Below are positions 1 to 7,328 of a stretch of DNA of 33,876 nt, one piece after another. The DNA lies in assembly GCA_028291705.1 (NCBI GenBank), contig JAQGNS010000157.1:1-33876 (forward strand), given 5' to 3'. The position numbers and the translations under genes were made by a program. The notes beneath the pieces are model-generated. The model did not search any database, was not told where the DNA came from, and saw nothing but the letters and a program-made list of their open reading frames with translations. Position 1 is the first letter of the stretch, and each line of letters begins with the position of its first letter. Origin of the DNA: Nevskia sp. (GTDB taxonomy: Bacteria > Pseudomonadota > Gammaproteobacteria > Nevskiales > Nevskiaceae).

Positions 1-2
1 TC

Positions 3-662
3 AGCGAGAACAGCGGCACCGGCGAGCGCCTGGACCTGATGTGCGGCCACTTCGCCTTCTCGGCGCCGCATCGTCGCCTGCTGCAAGGCTATCTGCCGCG
101 GGTGCTGGTGGTGCAGGCGGCCGAGCGCAGCGCGGCGACGGCGCGGCCGGGCACCGGCGCGCAACTCGCCGGGCTGGTTGCTCTGATGCGCACCGAGTCG
201 GCGCTGGACAACCTCGGCGGGCGGGCGATGCTCAACGCGCTGTCCACCGCAATGTTCACGCTGATCCTGCGCCTGGCCGGCGAATCGAACGAGGCGCCGG
301 CCGGCCTGCTGGCGCTGGCCGGACATCCCCGCCTGGCACCGGCCTTGACCGCGCTGCTCCACGAGCCGGCGCACCCCTGGTCGCTGCCGGAGCTGGCCAG
401 GCTGTGCAACATGTCCCGCGCCACCTTCGTGCGGCACTTCCAGGACAAGCTGGGCAAATCGGCCAGCGAGCTGCTGACCGACATCCGCATGACCCTGGCG
501 GCGAACGAGTTGAAGAAACCTTCAGCATCCACCGCCATCGTGGCGGAGATCGTCGGATACCAGTCCGAAGCCGCATTCCAACGCGTGTTCAAGCAACGCA
601 TGGGCATGACGCCCGCACGTTGGCGCAAGACTGTGCAGGTCGCCGGGCCTTCGGACGCGTGA
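3..662 (+). CDS. AraC-family transcriptional regulator, 5'-truncated
   Basis: The reading frame is open from the first bases of the window, so the start lies upstream and only about 219 codons are seen. The first half resembles the cupin-type sensor part of AraC regulators of the cupin_6 class. The second half is a double helix-turn-helix: LARLCNMSRATFVRHF is the first recognition region and IVGYQSEAAFQRVFKQRMGMTPARWR is the typical AraC C-terminal signature (G-Y-x-S-x-x-x-F-x-R-x-F-K-x-x-x-G-x-x-P-x-x-W-R). Such proteins bind DNA as activators, often of genes beside them. The target and ligand cannot be told, because the neighbouring gene upstream is outside the window and the gene downstream is convergent. 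An internal ATG at 39 is not the real start: the homologous sequence continues upstream of it. Confidence 0.9.
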   Translation, partial: SENSGTGERLDLMCGHFAFSAPHRRLLQGYLPRVLVVQAAERSAATARPGTGAQLAGLVALMRTESALDNLGGRAMLNALSTAMFTLILRLAGESNEAPAGLLALAGHPRLAPALTALLHEPAHPWSLPELARLCNMSRATFVRHFQDKLGKSASELLTDIRMTLAANELKKPSASTAIVAEIVGYQSEAAFQRVFKQRMGMTPARWRKTVQVAGPSDA

Positions 663-833
663 ATGCGTTTGTCGCGGGACGCCGTGTTTGTTTAACGGGC
701 GAGGACGCCTCGACTCATAGCCGCAGATCGTTACGCGCAAGAAATTAAAGGGGCCGCGCTCGATATTCCCGGCGCGTTCGCTAATTTATGGGGATTGACG
801 CTCGGAAATCGTGACTGCCCCTAATCGCAATTA

Positions 834-848
834 CCCTCTCGACGAGGG
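834..848 (-). terminator. Possible weak terminator hairpin after the minus-strand dehydrogenase operon
   Basis: A CCCTC arm (834-838), a five-base loop and a GAGGG arm (844-848) lie just beyond the TAG stop of the gene ending at 854. On the minus strand the hairpin is followed by TAATT, a short T-containing stretch. The stem is only 5 bp, so this is weak. The rest of 663-853 lies between two convergent genes and shows no other gene. Confidence 0.3.
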
Positions 849-853
849 GCAGC

Positions 854-1933
854 CTAGTGAAAGGCGCCGCGGCCGGCGATCAGCGGCAGGTCCAGGAAGG
901 TCCGAATGCCCGGCTCGGCGGCACAAACGTAAGGAATCGCATTGATGGCGTGCATCGCCGTGCAGATCATCGCCGGCGCGGTGTGGCCCTGCCCTTCGGC
1001 CGCGCGCTCGAACGATTCGGCCTGCTCGAACACGCAGCGCAGCGACGGGTCTCCCTCGATCGTCACGCTCCACTGCGTATCGTTGCTGGCATCCTGTGGC
1101 TGCGGCCAGCCCTCGCCCATATCGTAGGTTGCAACCCAGGTCAGGAGAATCTCGATCAGGGGACGTCCGCCGACGATTCCCGCGAAGCGGATCTTGATGC
1201 CGCCGATTGTGCCGGGCGGAATCGGCCCAGATTCAATGATGGCTCCCCCCGGGGTTACACCATGGATTTCAGCCTGCTCGATGCGATCCAGGTGCACGCC
1301 GAGGCCATCCGCCACCATGTGGATCGACTGGTGGAAGAAGCGCATCATCAGGTCGAAGTTCGGATGCTTGGTGGCCCGTACTTCCTCCAATGGCCGGCCA
1401 AAGCCGAGCATGAGGTGATTGAGTTCCGGCGAGTTGTAGGTGCGGAAGTCGGCGAATTCGCGCACCGTGATGTTTTCGATGCGCCGGCTCAGCAAGGACA
1501 TGGTGAGCGGCAGCACCTCTCCGCTGAAGCCGGGGTTGACGCCGGTGCCATGGACCGAGGTGCGGCCCTTGGCGCAGGCCGCCTCCAATCGGTCCACCAT
1601 TTCCTGGCCGAAGAATTTCGGGTAAAGCAGGCCTGATGTGGTGACGACGTTCTTGCCCGATTCCAGAAATCGGCAGATCAGGTCCACATCCGGCCACAAG
1701 GCCATGTAGGAAACGCAGTCGATGTCCATCGCCAAGGCTGCCTCGACGCTGTCGGTCGCCTTGACTCCAACCGGGAAGATGCCGGCCAACTCACCCGCGT
1801 CCCGGCCCACCTTCTCCTGGTGATGAACCAGCAAGCCAGCCAGCTCCAGCTCCGGATGGGCCACGATACCCGCGATCGCGTGCTTGCCGACACCGCCGGT
1901 GGCGTATTGCAGGACTCGATAACGCTTACGCAT
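854..1933 (-). CDS. DapB-fold NAD(P)-dependent dehydrogenase (dihydrodipicolinate reductase / 2,4-diaminopentanoate dehydrogenase-like), paralogue 1
   Basis: This 359-residue protein opens with a Rossmann nucleotide-binding strand-turn-helix (YRVLQYATGGVGKHAIAGI). It continues with PELELAGLLVH and a LESGKNVVTTSGLLYP segment typical of the family often annotated 'dihydrodipicolinate reductase N-terminal domain' or 'NAD(P)H-dependent amine dehydrogenase family'. It is a paralogue of the gene at 2437-3537: shared blocks include DVxxICxxLESGKNVVTT, NPGxxxEXLPLTMS and DTQWxVTIEGxPSLRC. True DapB enzymes are about 270 residues, so it is not the lysine-pathway enzyme. The substrate is unknown. It is the last gene of a three-gene operon: its ATG lies inside the end of the upstream membrane-protein gene (8-nt overlap), which suggests translational coupling. 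The first glycine of GxGxxG is Ala here, as I recall from mycobacterial members. Confidence 0.85.
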   Translation of the reverse strand: MRKRYRVLQYATGGVGKHAIAGIVAHPELELAGLLVHHQEKVGRDAGELAGIFPVGVKATDSVEAALAMDIDCVSYMALWPDVDLICRFLESGKNVVTTSGLLYPKFFGQEMVDRLEAACAKGRTSVHGTGVNPGFSGEVLPLTMSLLSRRIENITVREFADFRTYNSPELNHLMLGFGRPLEEVRATKHPNFDLMMRFFHQSIHMVADGLGVHLDRIEQAEIHGVTPGGAIIESGPIPPGTIGGIKIRFAGIVGGRPLIEILLTWVATYDMGEGWPQPQDASNDTQWSVTIEGDPSLRCVFEQAESFERAAEGQGHTAPAMICTAMHAINAIPYVCAAEPGIRTFLDLPLIAGRGAFH

Positions 1934-2444
1934 GGGAAAGTCTCAGGCCCTGCAAGCGCGAGCCACGATACAGACGGATGATCAGGAGCAGCGGCATGAT
2001 TCCCCATGGGATGTTGTAGCCGATGACCGGCCCCAAGGCACTGGCATAGCGGTCGGCCTCCAGCACTTCCCAGGTGAGGTAAAGGACCATGGCATAGATC
2101 ATGGCGCCGCAGGTCGAGTACGCGACAGCCCGGTAAAGCGGTGTATCGACCCGGCCCGTGGCCAAGGCATAAAGGCTGTAGACGTAGAAAGGGCTGAGCA
2201 GGAAGGTATCGAAGCCCACCAGCAAAGCCATCCACAAGGGCATGTCGAAGTAGACGCGGTCGTACTGGGCATACCCTTTCCAGATGGCTGCGATCGTCCG
2301 ATTGGTGCAGCTGTCGTGCCGCAAGCCGTCCCAGCCGCAGTAGAAGTAGAAGAGCGGCTCGTGCACGAAGGCGACCAGGCAGAACAGCAGGAACATCACG
2401 AAGAAGAATGCGTCCCAGGCCGGGAATGGCGAGCACTTAAACAT
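1926..2444 (-). CDS. Small membrane protein resembling emopamil-binding protein (EXPERA/EBP sterol isomerase-like)
   Basis: A 172-residue integral membrane protein with about four hydrophobic segments (near residues 10-28, 68-92, 104-126 and 144-162). The segment IWKGYAQYDRVYF resembles the LWKEYAKGDSRYI region of eukaryotic emopamil-binding protein (3-beta-hydroxysteroid delta8-delta7 isomerase). The later hydrophobic stretch ending MVLYLTWEV and the segment NIPWGIMPLLLIIRLYRG line up by eye with the last two EBP helices. The similarity is recalled, not searched, so treat EBP-like fold as probable and sterol isomerase activity as conjecture. The gene overlaps the upstream dehydrogenase by 8 nt (ATG within 2442-2444, upstream stop at 2437-2439) and the downstream one by 8 nt, so all three are almost certainly one transcript. 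A linked steroid or terpenoid substrate is plausible but unproven. Confidence 0.75.
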   Translation of the reverse strand: MFKCSPFPAWDAFFFVMFLLFCLVAFVHEPLFYFYCGWDGLRHDSCTNRTIAAIWKGYAQYDRVYFDMPLWMALLVGFDTFLLSPFYVYSLYALATGRVDTPLYRAVAYSTCGAMIYAMVLYLTWEVLEADRYASALGPVIGYNIPWGIMPLLLIIRLYRGSRLQGLRLSHA

Positions 2445-3537
2445 GGACCAAGTGCCGGTTGCGGGGCAGCGGCAGCTCCGCGCTGGTCAGGGGACGGGAT
2501 GGGGCGTCGCGAAGCGAGTGCAGGCTGTTGACCGCGGCCATCGCGGTTGCCAGGCCCGATGGATTGAAATCCGGGACGATCTGGCTCGCCGCAGTCCTGA
2601 GAAAGCTGTAGCGCGGCTCGAACGTACAGCGCAAGGAAGGCGTGCCTTCGATGGTGACGCGCCACTGCGTATCGTTGTCCATAGCCCCCGATCGCGGCCA
2701 GCTCTCGCCCAGGTCGAAGGCCGTGATCCAGTAGGTTTCCTGCACGATGCGCGGTACGCCAGCCGCCATGCCCTGCCACCGCCACCGCTGCCCGGCGATG
2801 GTGCCTGCCGGAATGTGCCCGGCGGCGATGTCGTAGGCGTGGGGCGTGACCGCGAATTCGCGCGACTCGTTGATTTCATCCAGCTCCAGATGCAGACCCT
2901 GGGCAAGCGCCACTACCGATTGCGTGAAGAAATCGCGCATGGTCGCAAGGTCCGGCAGTTTTCCGGACCGTACATCCTCGACGGTTCGGCCGAAGCCCAT
3001 GACGTTGAGGATGTGCGGTGCCGGATATTTGGCGCAGTCGGCGTATTCCCTGATGTTTATGGAACGAATGTCGCGGCACAGTGCCGACATGGTCAAGGGC
3101 AGGATCTCGTCCACCCAGCCGGGATTGATGCCGGTTACGTAGAACGTGGAGTCCCCCTTGGCGCAGGCGCGCTTCAGGCGCGCGGCCATTCCGGCGTCGC
3201 TCCAGCCTGGAAAGATCAGGCCTGCGGTGGTCACGACATTCTTTCCCGACTCGAGCAGGGCGCAGATCTGCTCCACATCGGGCAGCAGCATCATGTAACA
3301 CACCGCTTCGGCTTCGATGCGCAGAAGATCTTCAAACGACGTGGTCGCTTGTACCGTGCAAGCGCTGTCGACACCCGCAATCGCGGCGGCCTTTTCTCCA
3401 GCCCGGCTCTGGCCATGCACCAAGAGCCCCACCAGATCGAATGACGGGTTGCCGAGAATGGCGCGTAGCGCCTGGCGTCCGGCTACGCCGGTGCCGCACT
3501 GAATCACCCGCAATGGCTGCGATCGGTTCTGCTTCAT
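2437..3537 (-). CDS. DapB-fold NAD(P)-dependent dehydrogenase (2,4-diaminopentanoate dehydrogenase-like), paralogue 2
   Basis: This 366-residue protein begins MKQNRSQPLRVIQCGTGVAG, with a complete GxGxxG dinucleotide loop. It shares its length and many blocks with the gene at 854-1933 (LLPDVEQICALLESGKNVVTT, GINPGWVDEILPLTMS, DNDTQWRVTIEG). The frame is open further up to an ATG at 3636. I reject that start because a consensus promoter lies across it: -35 TTGACA at 3658-3663 and -10 TAGGAT at 3635-3640, so transcription would begin inside the longer frame. The extra 33 residues are also unlike the family. The ribosome site of the chosen start is weak. First gene of the three-gene operon. Reaction likely NAD(P)-linked oxidation or reduction of an unknown, possibly isoprenoid or steroid, substrate. 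That last point rests only on the EBP-like neighbour. Confidence 0.82.
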   Translation of the reverse strand: MKQNRSQPLRVIQCGTGVAGRQALRAILGNPSFDLVGLLVHGQSRAGEKAAAIAGVDSACTVQATTSFEDLLRIEAEAVCYMMLLPDVEQICALLESGKNVVTTAGLIFPGWSDAGMAARLKRACAKGDSTFYVTGINPGWVDEILPLTMSALCRDIRSINIREYADCAKYPAPHILNVMGFGRTVEDVRSGKLPDLATMRDFFTQSVVALAQGLHLELDEINESREFAVTPHAYDIAAGHIPAGTIAGQRWRWQGMAAGVPRIVQETYWITAFDLGESWPRSGAMDNDTQWRVTIEGTPSLRCTFEPRYSFLRTAASQIVPDFNPSGLATAMAAVNSLHSLRDAPSRPLTSAELPLPRNRHLVHV

Positions 3538-3634
3538 ATCTGCATTGCTCTGGACAGCCCTCGACCAGACGCGATCCTCCGGCTTGGCTTGGCCGCGGCG
3601 CAATGAGGCGCGGCTTATCGTGCTTATGCGGTCC

Positions 3635-3671
3635 ATCCTAGTTCAACAAAACATTTGTGTCAAAATGTTTT
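3635..3671 (-). promoter_or_regulatory. Sigma70-type promoter with overlapping inverted-repeat operator
   Basis: On the minus strand TTGACA (3658-3663, perfect -35) is followed after exactly 17 bases by TAGGAT (3635-3640, 4 of 6 of the -10 consensus). The -35 is embedded in a 9-bp perfect inverted repeat, AAAACATTT (3648-3656) and AAATGTTTT (3663-3671), separated by six bases. This is the layout of a repressor operator, for example of TetR type. No TetR gene is present in the window, so the regulator is unknown. It drives the three-gene operon 3537 to 854. Confidence 0.75.
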
Positions 3672-3769
3672 TTACGTGAAGCCGATGCCGAACTCATGAC
3701 GCTCCGCCGCGGGCTTTTTGTTTTGGTGTCCGGGCCAAGATCACCGTTCGATGCAATTTTGGTTTAGCA

Positions 3770-3782
3770 TCCCGAATCGGGA
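3770..3782. promoter_or_regulatory. Short palindrome upstream of the ICMT-like gene
   Basis: TCCCGA-A-TCGGGA is a perfect 6+1+6 palindrome about 105 bases before the methyltransferase start. It may be an operator or part of a promoter region. No convincing -35/-10 pair was found around it. The remainder of 3672-3887 holds no recognisable gene. Confidence 0.3.
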
Positions 3783-3887
3783 CACTTCGACCGGGGCGGC
3801 GTTGCGCTTTTGCGCGATGGCAAAAGAGTCGCAGCCTCCTACTGCGCTGCATGGGCAGCAAAACACCGCAACGGAAACCATGACTTC

Positions 3888-4559
3888 ATGAGCGATCCCG
3901 TTACAGGCGCCGGCGACAACGCCCCAGCCCGCGGCGGCCTGATGTCGCGCCTGCGGGAGCCGCTGTTCGACAGGTCGATCGCTGTCGTGGCCTGCACGCC
4001 GTATATCTACGTGGTTTATACGCAATTCCGGGCGGGCATCCTGCACTTCACCACCATCGTGTTGATGGCGCACATGCTGTTGTGGATCGGCATGATGAGC
4101 ATTCGGCGCAGCCCGGTGCGCGTCACCTCCAATCCCTGGTACTGGTTGCTGGCCTTTGTGGCGACCTACTGGCCTTACCTGGTGATCACATTCACCGAGA
4201 CCGGGGCGGCATTGGTTCCGAACTGGATACCCAGCGGGATCAGCCTGTTCAGCGCCTGCCTCGGCATTTATGCAAGGCTCAGCCTGGGCCGCAATATCGG
4301 CATCGTCCCCGCGCAGCGCAAGCTGGTCACCCACGGCGCCTACGGCCATGTGCGCCACCCGATCTACACCGCCCTGTTCATTTCCCTGTGCGCGGCGGTA
4401 CTGCAAAGGTATTCGCCGGCCAACCTGGCGATAGCGATCATCGGCGGCGTGCTCTTCGCCATCAAGGGCATCGTCGAGGAACGCTTCCTGGCCGAAGACG
4501 CGGAATACCGGCAGTACATGCAGGACGTACCCTGGCGCTGGATACCTGGAATCGCCTGA
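3888..4559 (+). CDS. Isoprenylcysteine carboxyl methyltransferase (ICMT)-family membrane methyltransferase
   Basis: A 223-residue protein with about five membrane segments and a C-terminal SAM-binding signature of the ICMT/PEMT family: LGRNIGIVPAQRKLVTHGAYGHVRHPIYTA, then an EERFL...YRQYM...WRWIPGI tail (R-H-P-x-Y, E-E, P near the end). Such enzymes methylate carboxylates, phospholipids or other small membrane substrates using S-adenosylmethionine. I chose the ATG at 3888 (MSDPVTGAG) over an in-frame ATG at 3810 because a GGAAA element lies upstream of it and the additional 26 residues look non-coding. The gene faces the RiPP-like operon tail to tail, 81 bases away. A tailoring role there is possible but not shown by orientation or overlap. 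Confidence 0.85.
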   Translation: MSDPVTGAGDNAPARGGLMSRLREPLFDRSIAVVACTPYIYVVYTQFRAGILHFTTIVLMAHMLLWIGMMSIRRSPVRVTSNPWYWLLAFVATYWPYLVITFTETGAALVPNWIPSGISLFSACLGIYARLSLGRNIGIVPAQRKLVTHGAYGHVRHPIYTALFISLCAAVLQRYSPANLAIAIIGGVLFAIKGIVEERFLAEDAEYRQYMQDVPWRWIPGIA

Positions 4560-4594
4560 TCATGGACAGGGCTGCACTACATTCCCCTGCCCCA

Positions 4595-4612
4595 CCGGGA
4601 TTATCAATCCGG
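4595..4612. terminator. Possible hairpin between convergent genes
   Basis: CCGGGATT (4595-4602), a three-base loop and AATCCGG (4606-4612) form an imperfect hairpin in the 81-base gap between the methyltransferase (+) and the B2 protease gene (-). No T-tract follows on either strand, so terminator function is uncertain. Confidence 0.3.
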
Positions 4613-4640
4613 ATCTGCTTGATGAATCCGACGGCGTCGC

Positions 4641-5075
4641 TTAACTGATCTGCGCCAGCACGGTGAAGCGTTCGTTCCTGATCCAGCCGAGCACCGGCTG
4701 TTGTCCGACTTCGACCCAGGCATGGGCGCGGAAATCACTGGAGTCCTCGGAGATGCCGATGCGGATGCAACTGTCCACGCCACGGCGCGCCAGCATGGAC
4801 CTGCCTGCCAGCGCGCGCATCAGGCAAGTGGGATCGCGCGGCAAGCGCACGCCGATGGCGTTGATCGACCAGGCGATCCGGTCAAACTGCTGCGGTGTCA
4901 GGGCAGGCGTTGCCTGCCTGGGGGTTGAGGGCGATTCAAGCAGACGCGACAGGCTCCGACCGTTCCACCGGACCTGAAACGTCGCCACGCCGAGGCTCGC
5001 GGCCGCTTCCACCAGCAGCATCAGCCGCCGCGGGCCCAGCAGGGCCAGTCGTCCGACGAGGTCAGTTGAGGACAT
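4641..5075 (-). CDS. Lasso-peptide biosynthesis B2-type leader peptidase (transglutaminase-like)
   Basis: This 144-residue protein matches the B2 family (PF13471-type transglutaminase fold). The nucleophile Cys sits in DPTCLMRALAGRSMLARRG and the catalytic His in FRAHAWVEVG, each in its characteristic setting. B2 proteins cleave the leader from RiPP precursors presented by the B1/PqqD partner. The start ATG (5073-5075) lies inside the end of the PqqD-like gene (14-nt overlap), so it is translated from the same transcript. Odd point: after HAWVE, where members usually carry an acidic residue following 'GxxVxG', this protein reads PVLGWIRNERFTVL. The third catalytic residue may therefore be missing or displaced. 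It is the last gene of the operon. No asparagine-synthetase-like lasso cyclase follows or precedes. Confidence 0.88.
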   Translation of the reverse strand: MSSTDLVGRLALLGPRRLMLLVEAAASLGVATFQVRWNGRSLSRLLESPSTPRQATPALTPQQFDRIAWSINAIGVRLPRDPTCLMRALAGRSMLARRGVDSCIRIGISEDSSDFRAHAWVEVGQQPVLGWIRNERFTVLAQIS

Positions 5076-5343
5076 GCAACAGCCGCGCGCCGATCATCTC
5101 GCACAGGAACCGGTCCAGGTCGGCGCCGCAGCGGTCCGCGCTCACGGCATACTCGGCAACGATCAGTTGCCGCAGTTGCTCCACTGTTCTGGGCGTATCG
5201 AGGTGATCCCAGATCCTGCGCCCCAGCGGATTCGCACTGAAGTATTTGCCGTTGGCGATGCTCAGCAGCGCCAGTTCGCCATTGCCAAGGCCGGTTGCAA
5301 CCAGTTCCGGCGAACGGGCCACCGCGGTTTTCGTATCGATCAT
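5062..5343 (-). CDS. PqqD-family RiPP recognition protein (lasso B1-like)
   Basis: A 93-residue winged-helix RiPP recognition element: beta strands with ALLSIANGKYFSANPLGRRIWDHLDTPRTVEQL, then helices (LIVAEYAV, DLDRFLCEMIGARLLHVL). The LN/NPxGxxIWxxLD pattern and C-terminal 'FLxxLxxxxLL' are diagnostic of PqqD-like proteins. These bind the leader peptide, contacting the Tyr-Pro-Leu motif seen in the precursor at 7147-7290, and deliver it to the B2 protease. The start at 5343 is fixed by a strong AGGAGG site seven bases upstream. A longer frame to 5436 is rejected. The ATG overlaps the stop of the ABC transporter gene by 4 nt (ATGA), and its 3' end overlaps the B2 gene by 14 nt. Confidence 0.9.
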   Translation of the reverse strand: MIDTKTAVARSPELVATGLGNGELALLSIANGKYFSANPLGRRIWDHLDTPRTVEQLRQLIVAEYAVSADRCGADLDRFLCEMIGARLLHVLN

Positions 5344-7205
5344 CGAATCGCCTCCTCTTGTTCCATTGCCGCAGGCTTCAGGATTGCGCCAGGCGCGCCG
5401 CTGCCACCACGATCCAGCGACACCAGGTTTCCACATCTGAGCTCCAGGACGTGGTCGGCGAGTGCGCGTACGGTCGGCCGGTGACTGACGATGAGCACGG
5501 TGCGGTCGCCCCGCCAGGCCCGCAGCCGGCTGAAGATGCGGGCTTCCGTTTCCGCATCCAGGGCATTGGTGGCTTCATCCAGAATCAGCAGCGCGGGGCG
5601 TTGCAGCACGGCGCGCGCGAGGCAGATGCGCTGGCGCTCGCCGCCGGACAGCATCGCGCCACGATCGCCGATCAGGGTGTCGAGGGCGTCCGGCAGGCGC
5701 GTCACGAAATCGCCGGCGGCGGCGAAGTCCAGCGCTTGCCATAGCTCCGCATCGCTGGCACCGGGCGCGCCCATGCACAGGTTTTCGCGCAGGCTGGTGT
5801 GGAATAGCGGGCTGTCGGTGCCGACGCAGGCGATGGAATTGCGCCAGGCGGCAAGCAGGTCCGGGCTCAGCCGGCGCCCGTCGATCAGCACCTGCCCGGA
5901 GGTCGGTTGCAGGAGCCCCGCCACCAGATCCAGCAGGGTGCTCTTGCCGGTGCCGGACGGCCCGATCAACGCGGTGATGGCGCCGGCATCGATTCTGGCG
6001 TTGAGCCGGTCGAGCACGGGCGATCGGCCATCCACTTGCGGGCCGTAGCGGAAGGAAACGTCGCGCAACTCGATTGCGCCGCGCAGCGCCATGCGCTCGC
6101 CACCGCTGTCCGAGCCCGCCTCCGCGGCAGCCTCGATGGTTTGCGTCAGCCGCAGTGTCTGCTCCAGGAACGGCAGGGCGTGATCGATCTGGTGATAGGT
6201 GGTCATCAGCGAGCCGACCCGCGGCCACAGGCGGAAGAAGACGAACAGCAGCACGACGATCTGGGCCAGGGGCAGATGCAGGCGGATCAACGCCAGGTAC
6301 AGCGTCAGCCCCATCATCAACGCACCCCACGCGGCCTGCATGGTGCGATTGGCGCTGGCATGCCGCAGCAGTGCCAGGTCGACATCGGCATACACATCGA
6401 GCGTCTGTTTCAGCTCCCCGAACACGCGCGCGGTCAGGCCATGGGTCTTGGCCCAGCGCACGGCGGCGAGCGAGTCGGCCACGGTGGCGTCGTAGGCGAG
6501 ACCGGCTTCGGCATAGCGCCGCCGCACCGCCCCCGAAGCGTCCCTGCGCATCGCGCCCAGCCAGAGCGGCAGCGCCAGGCCCAGCCCCGCCAGCAGGGTG
6601 ATCTGTGGCGACCAGGCGGCGCAGACGGCGGTGTAGACGGCAATCACCAGGCAGCCGGAAAGCAGTTGCCAGAACTGCTGGGCGCCGATCACCAGGTAGA
6701 CGGTGGCGGTGGTGAGCGCGTGCGTCACCTCCGCCGATTTGAGACCGCTGACGAAGGTCCAGCGCGCGCGCAGCAGGCCGGCGAGCAAGTCGCAGCGCAG
6801 CCGCCCGACAAAGGCATAGGCGATGCGGCGGTGCACGATGCCGGAATACTGGAGGACCACGCTCAGCAGGCCGAGCACCACGACATAACCGCACAGCAGG
6901 CCGTCGAATCCCAGGCGCGCCGCGATGGGATCGAACAAGCCGGCAAGCGGCGCACGCGCTGCAGCGCCGTCGTTATGCGCCTGCGCCAGCAGCGGCGTGA
7001 GCAAGAGCAGGGCGGCGAGTTCGAGCACGATGCAGCAGACCATGCCGACCACCGCGGCCATGGTGAGCCGAGGTGCGGCGGCCAGGATCTGCCTGCCGAA
7101 ATCGAGCAGGCGGTGTGCGGCCTGCCCGGTCCCGCCCTGCCCGGACTTATCCGCCAGAACCCCCGATGGGGACACGGGTTTTTTCCGTCCACTGGCCGTG
7201 TTCAA
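5340..7205 (-). CDS. ABC transporter, fused membrane and ATPase domains (RiPP exporter, lasso D-like)
   Basis: A 621-residue half-transporter. Residues about 45-330 form an exporter-type membrane domain with six hydrophobic segments. The ATPase domain holds Walker A GPSGTGKST, signature LSGGERQRI, Walker B ALLILDEATNALD and the H-loop SHR. It has no N-terminal C39 peptidase, so leader removal must be done by another protein, consistent with the B2 peptidase encoded downstream. The start is uncertain: TTG at 7205 has an AGGAG ten bases upstream and GTG at 7175 is an alternative. The next ATG (7061) would begin inside the first membrane helix. Either likely start overlaps the end of the precursor gene (7147-7290) in another frame, suggesting translational coupling. 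Likely exports the mature peptide. Confidence 0.9.
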   Translation of the reverse strand: MNTASGRKKPVSPSGVLADKSGQGGTGQAAHRLLDFGRQILAAAPRLTMAAVVGMVCCIVLELAALLLLTPLLAQAHNDGAAARAPLAGLFDPIAARLGFDGLLCGYVVVLGLLSVVLQYSGIVHRRIAYAFVGRLRCDLLAGLLRARWTFVSGLKSAEVTHALTTATVYLVIGAQQFWQLLSGCLVIAVYTAVCAAWSPQITLLAGLGLALPLWLGAMRRDASGAVRRRYAEAGLAYDATVADSLAAVRWAKTHGLTARVFGELKQTLDVYADVDLALLRHASANRTMQAAWGALMMGLTLYLALIRLHLPLAQIVVLLFVFFRLWPRVGSLMTTYHQIDHALPFLEQTLRLTQTIEAAAEAGSDSGGERMALRGAIELRDVSFRYGPQVDGRSPVLDRLNARIDAGAITALIGPSGTGKSTLLDLVAGLLQPTSGQVLIDGRRLSPDLLAAWRNSIACVGTDSPLFHTSLRENLCMGAPGASDAELWQALDFAAAGDFVTRLPDALDTLIGDRGAMLSGGERQRICLARAVLQRPALLILDEATNALDAETEARIFSRLRAWRGDRTVLIVSHRPTVRALADHVLELRCGNLVSLDRGGSGAPGAILKPAAMEQEEAIR

Positions 7206-7290
7206 CCAGCTTCGGCTCCTGATATGTTTTCTTGCCGATTTCGCTTTCTGCTTCCGGCTTTACCGTTTCCGCGGACTGCTGGACTTCCAT
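7147..7290 (-). CDS. Putative RiPP precursor peptide with lasso-type leader (47 residues)
   Basis: This small gene is not obvious from ORF length but is well supported. It has ATG at 7290, an AGGGGGAGGG ribosome site directly upstream, TAA at 7147-7149, and sits immediately before the exporter, RRE and leader-peptidase genes. The leader fits the lasso pattern Y-x2-P-x-L-x3-G-x5-T exactly: Tyr23, Pro26, Leu28, Gly32, Thr38 in KKTYQEPKLVEHGQWTEKT. With the conserved Thr at the second-last leader position, cleavage would follow Arg39. That leaves the eight-residue core VPIGGSGG. This core contains no Asp or Glu at positions 7-9, so it cannot form a lasso macrolactam. I infer either a linear or otherwise modified product, or a decayed core. 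Confidence 0.8.
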   Translation of the reverse strand: MEVQQSAETVKPEAESEIGKKTYQEPKLVEHGQWTEKTRVPIGGSGG

Positions 7291-7328
7291 GGTCCCTCCC
7301 CCTTGCTTCGGTTGAAAGCTGTTCCTGC

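Noticed and set aside
3538-3636. N-terminal extension of the dehydrogenase to ATG 3636
   Set aside because: The -10 box of a consensus promoter overlaps that ATG, and the extension is not family-like.
4641-7290. A complete lasso-peptide cluster
   Set aside because: No asparagine-synthetase-like cyclase and no acidic residue in the core, so calling it a lasso cluster would overstate the evidence.
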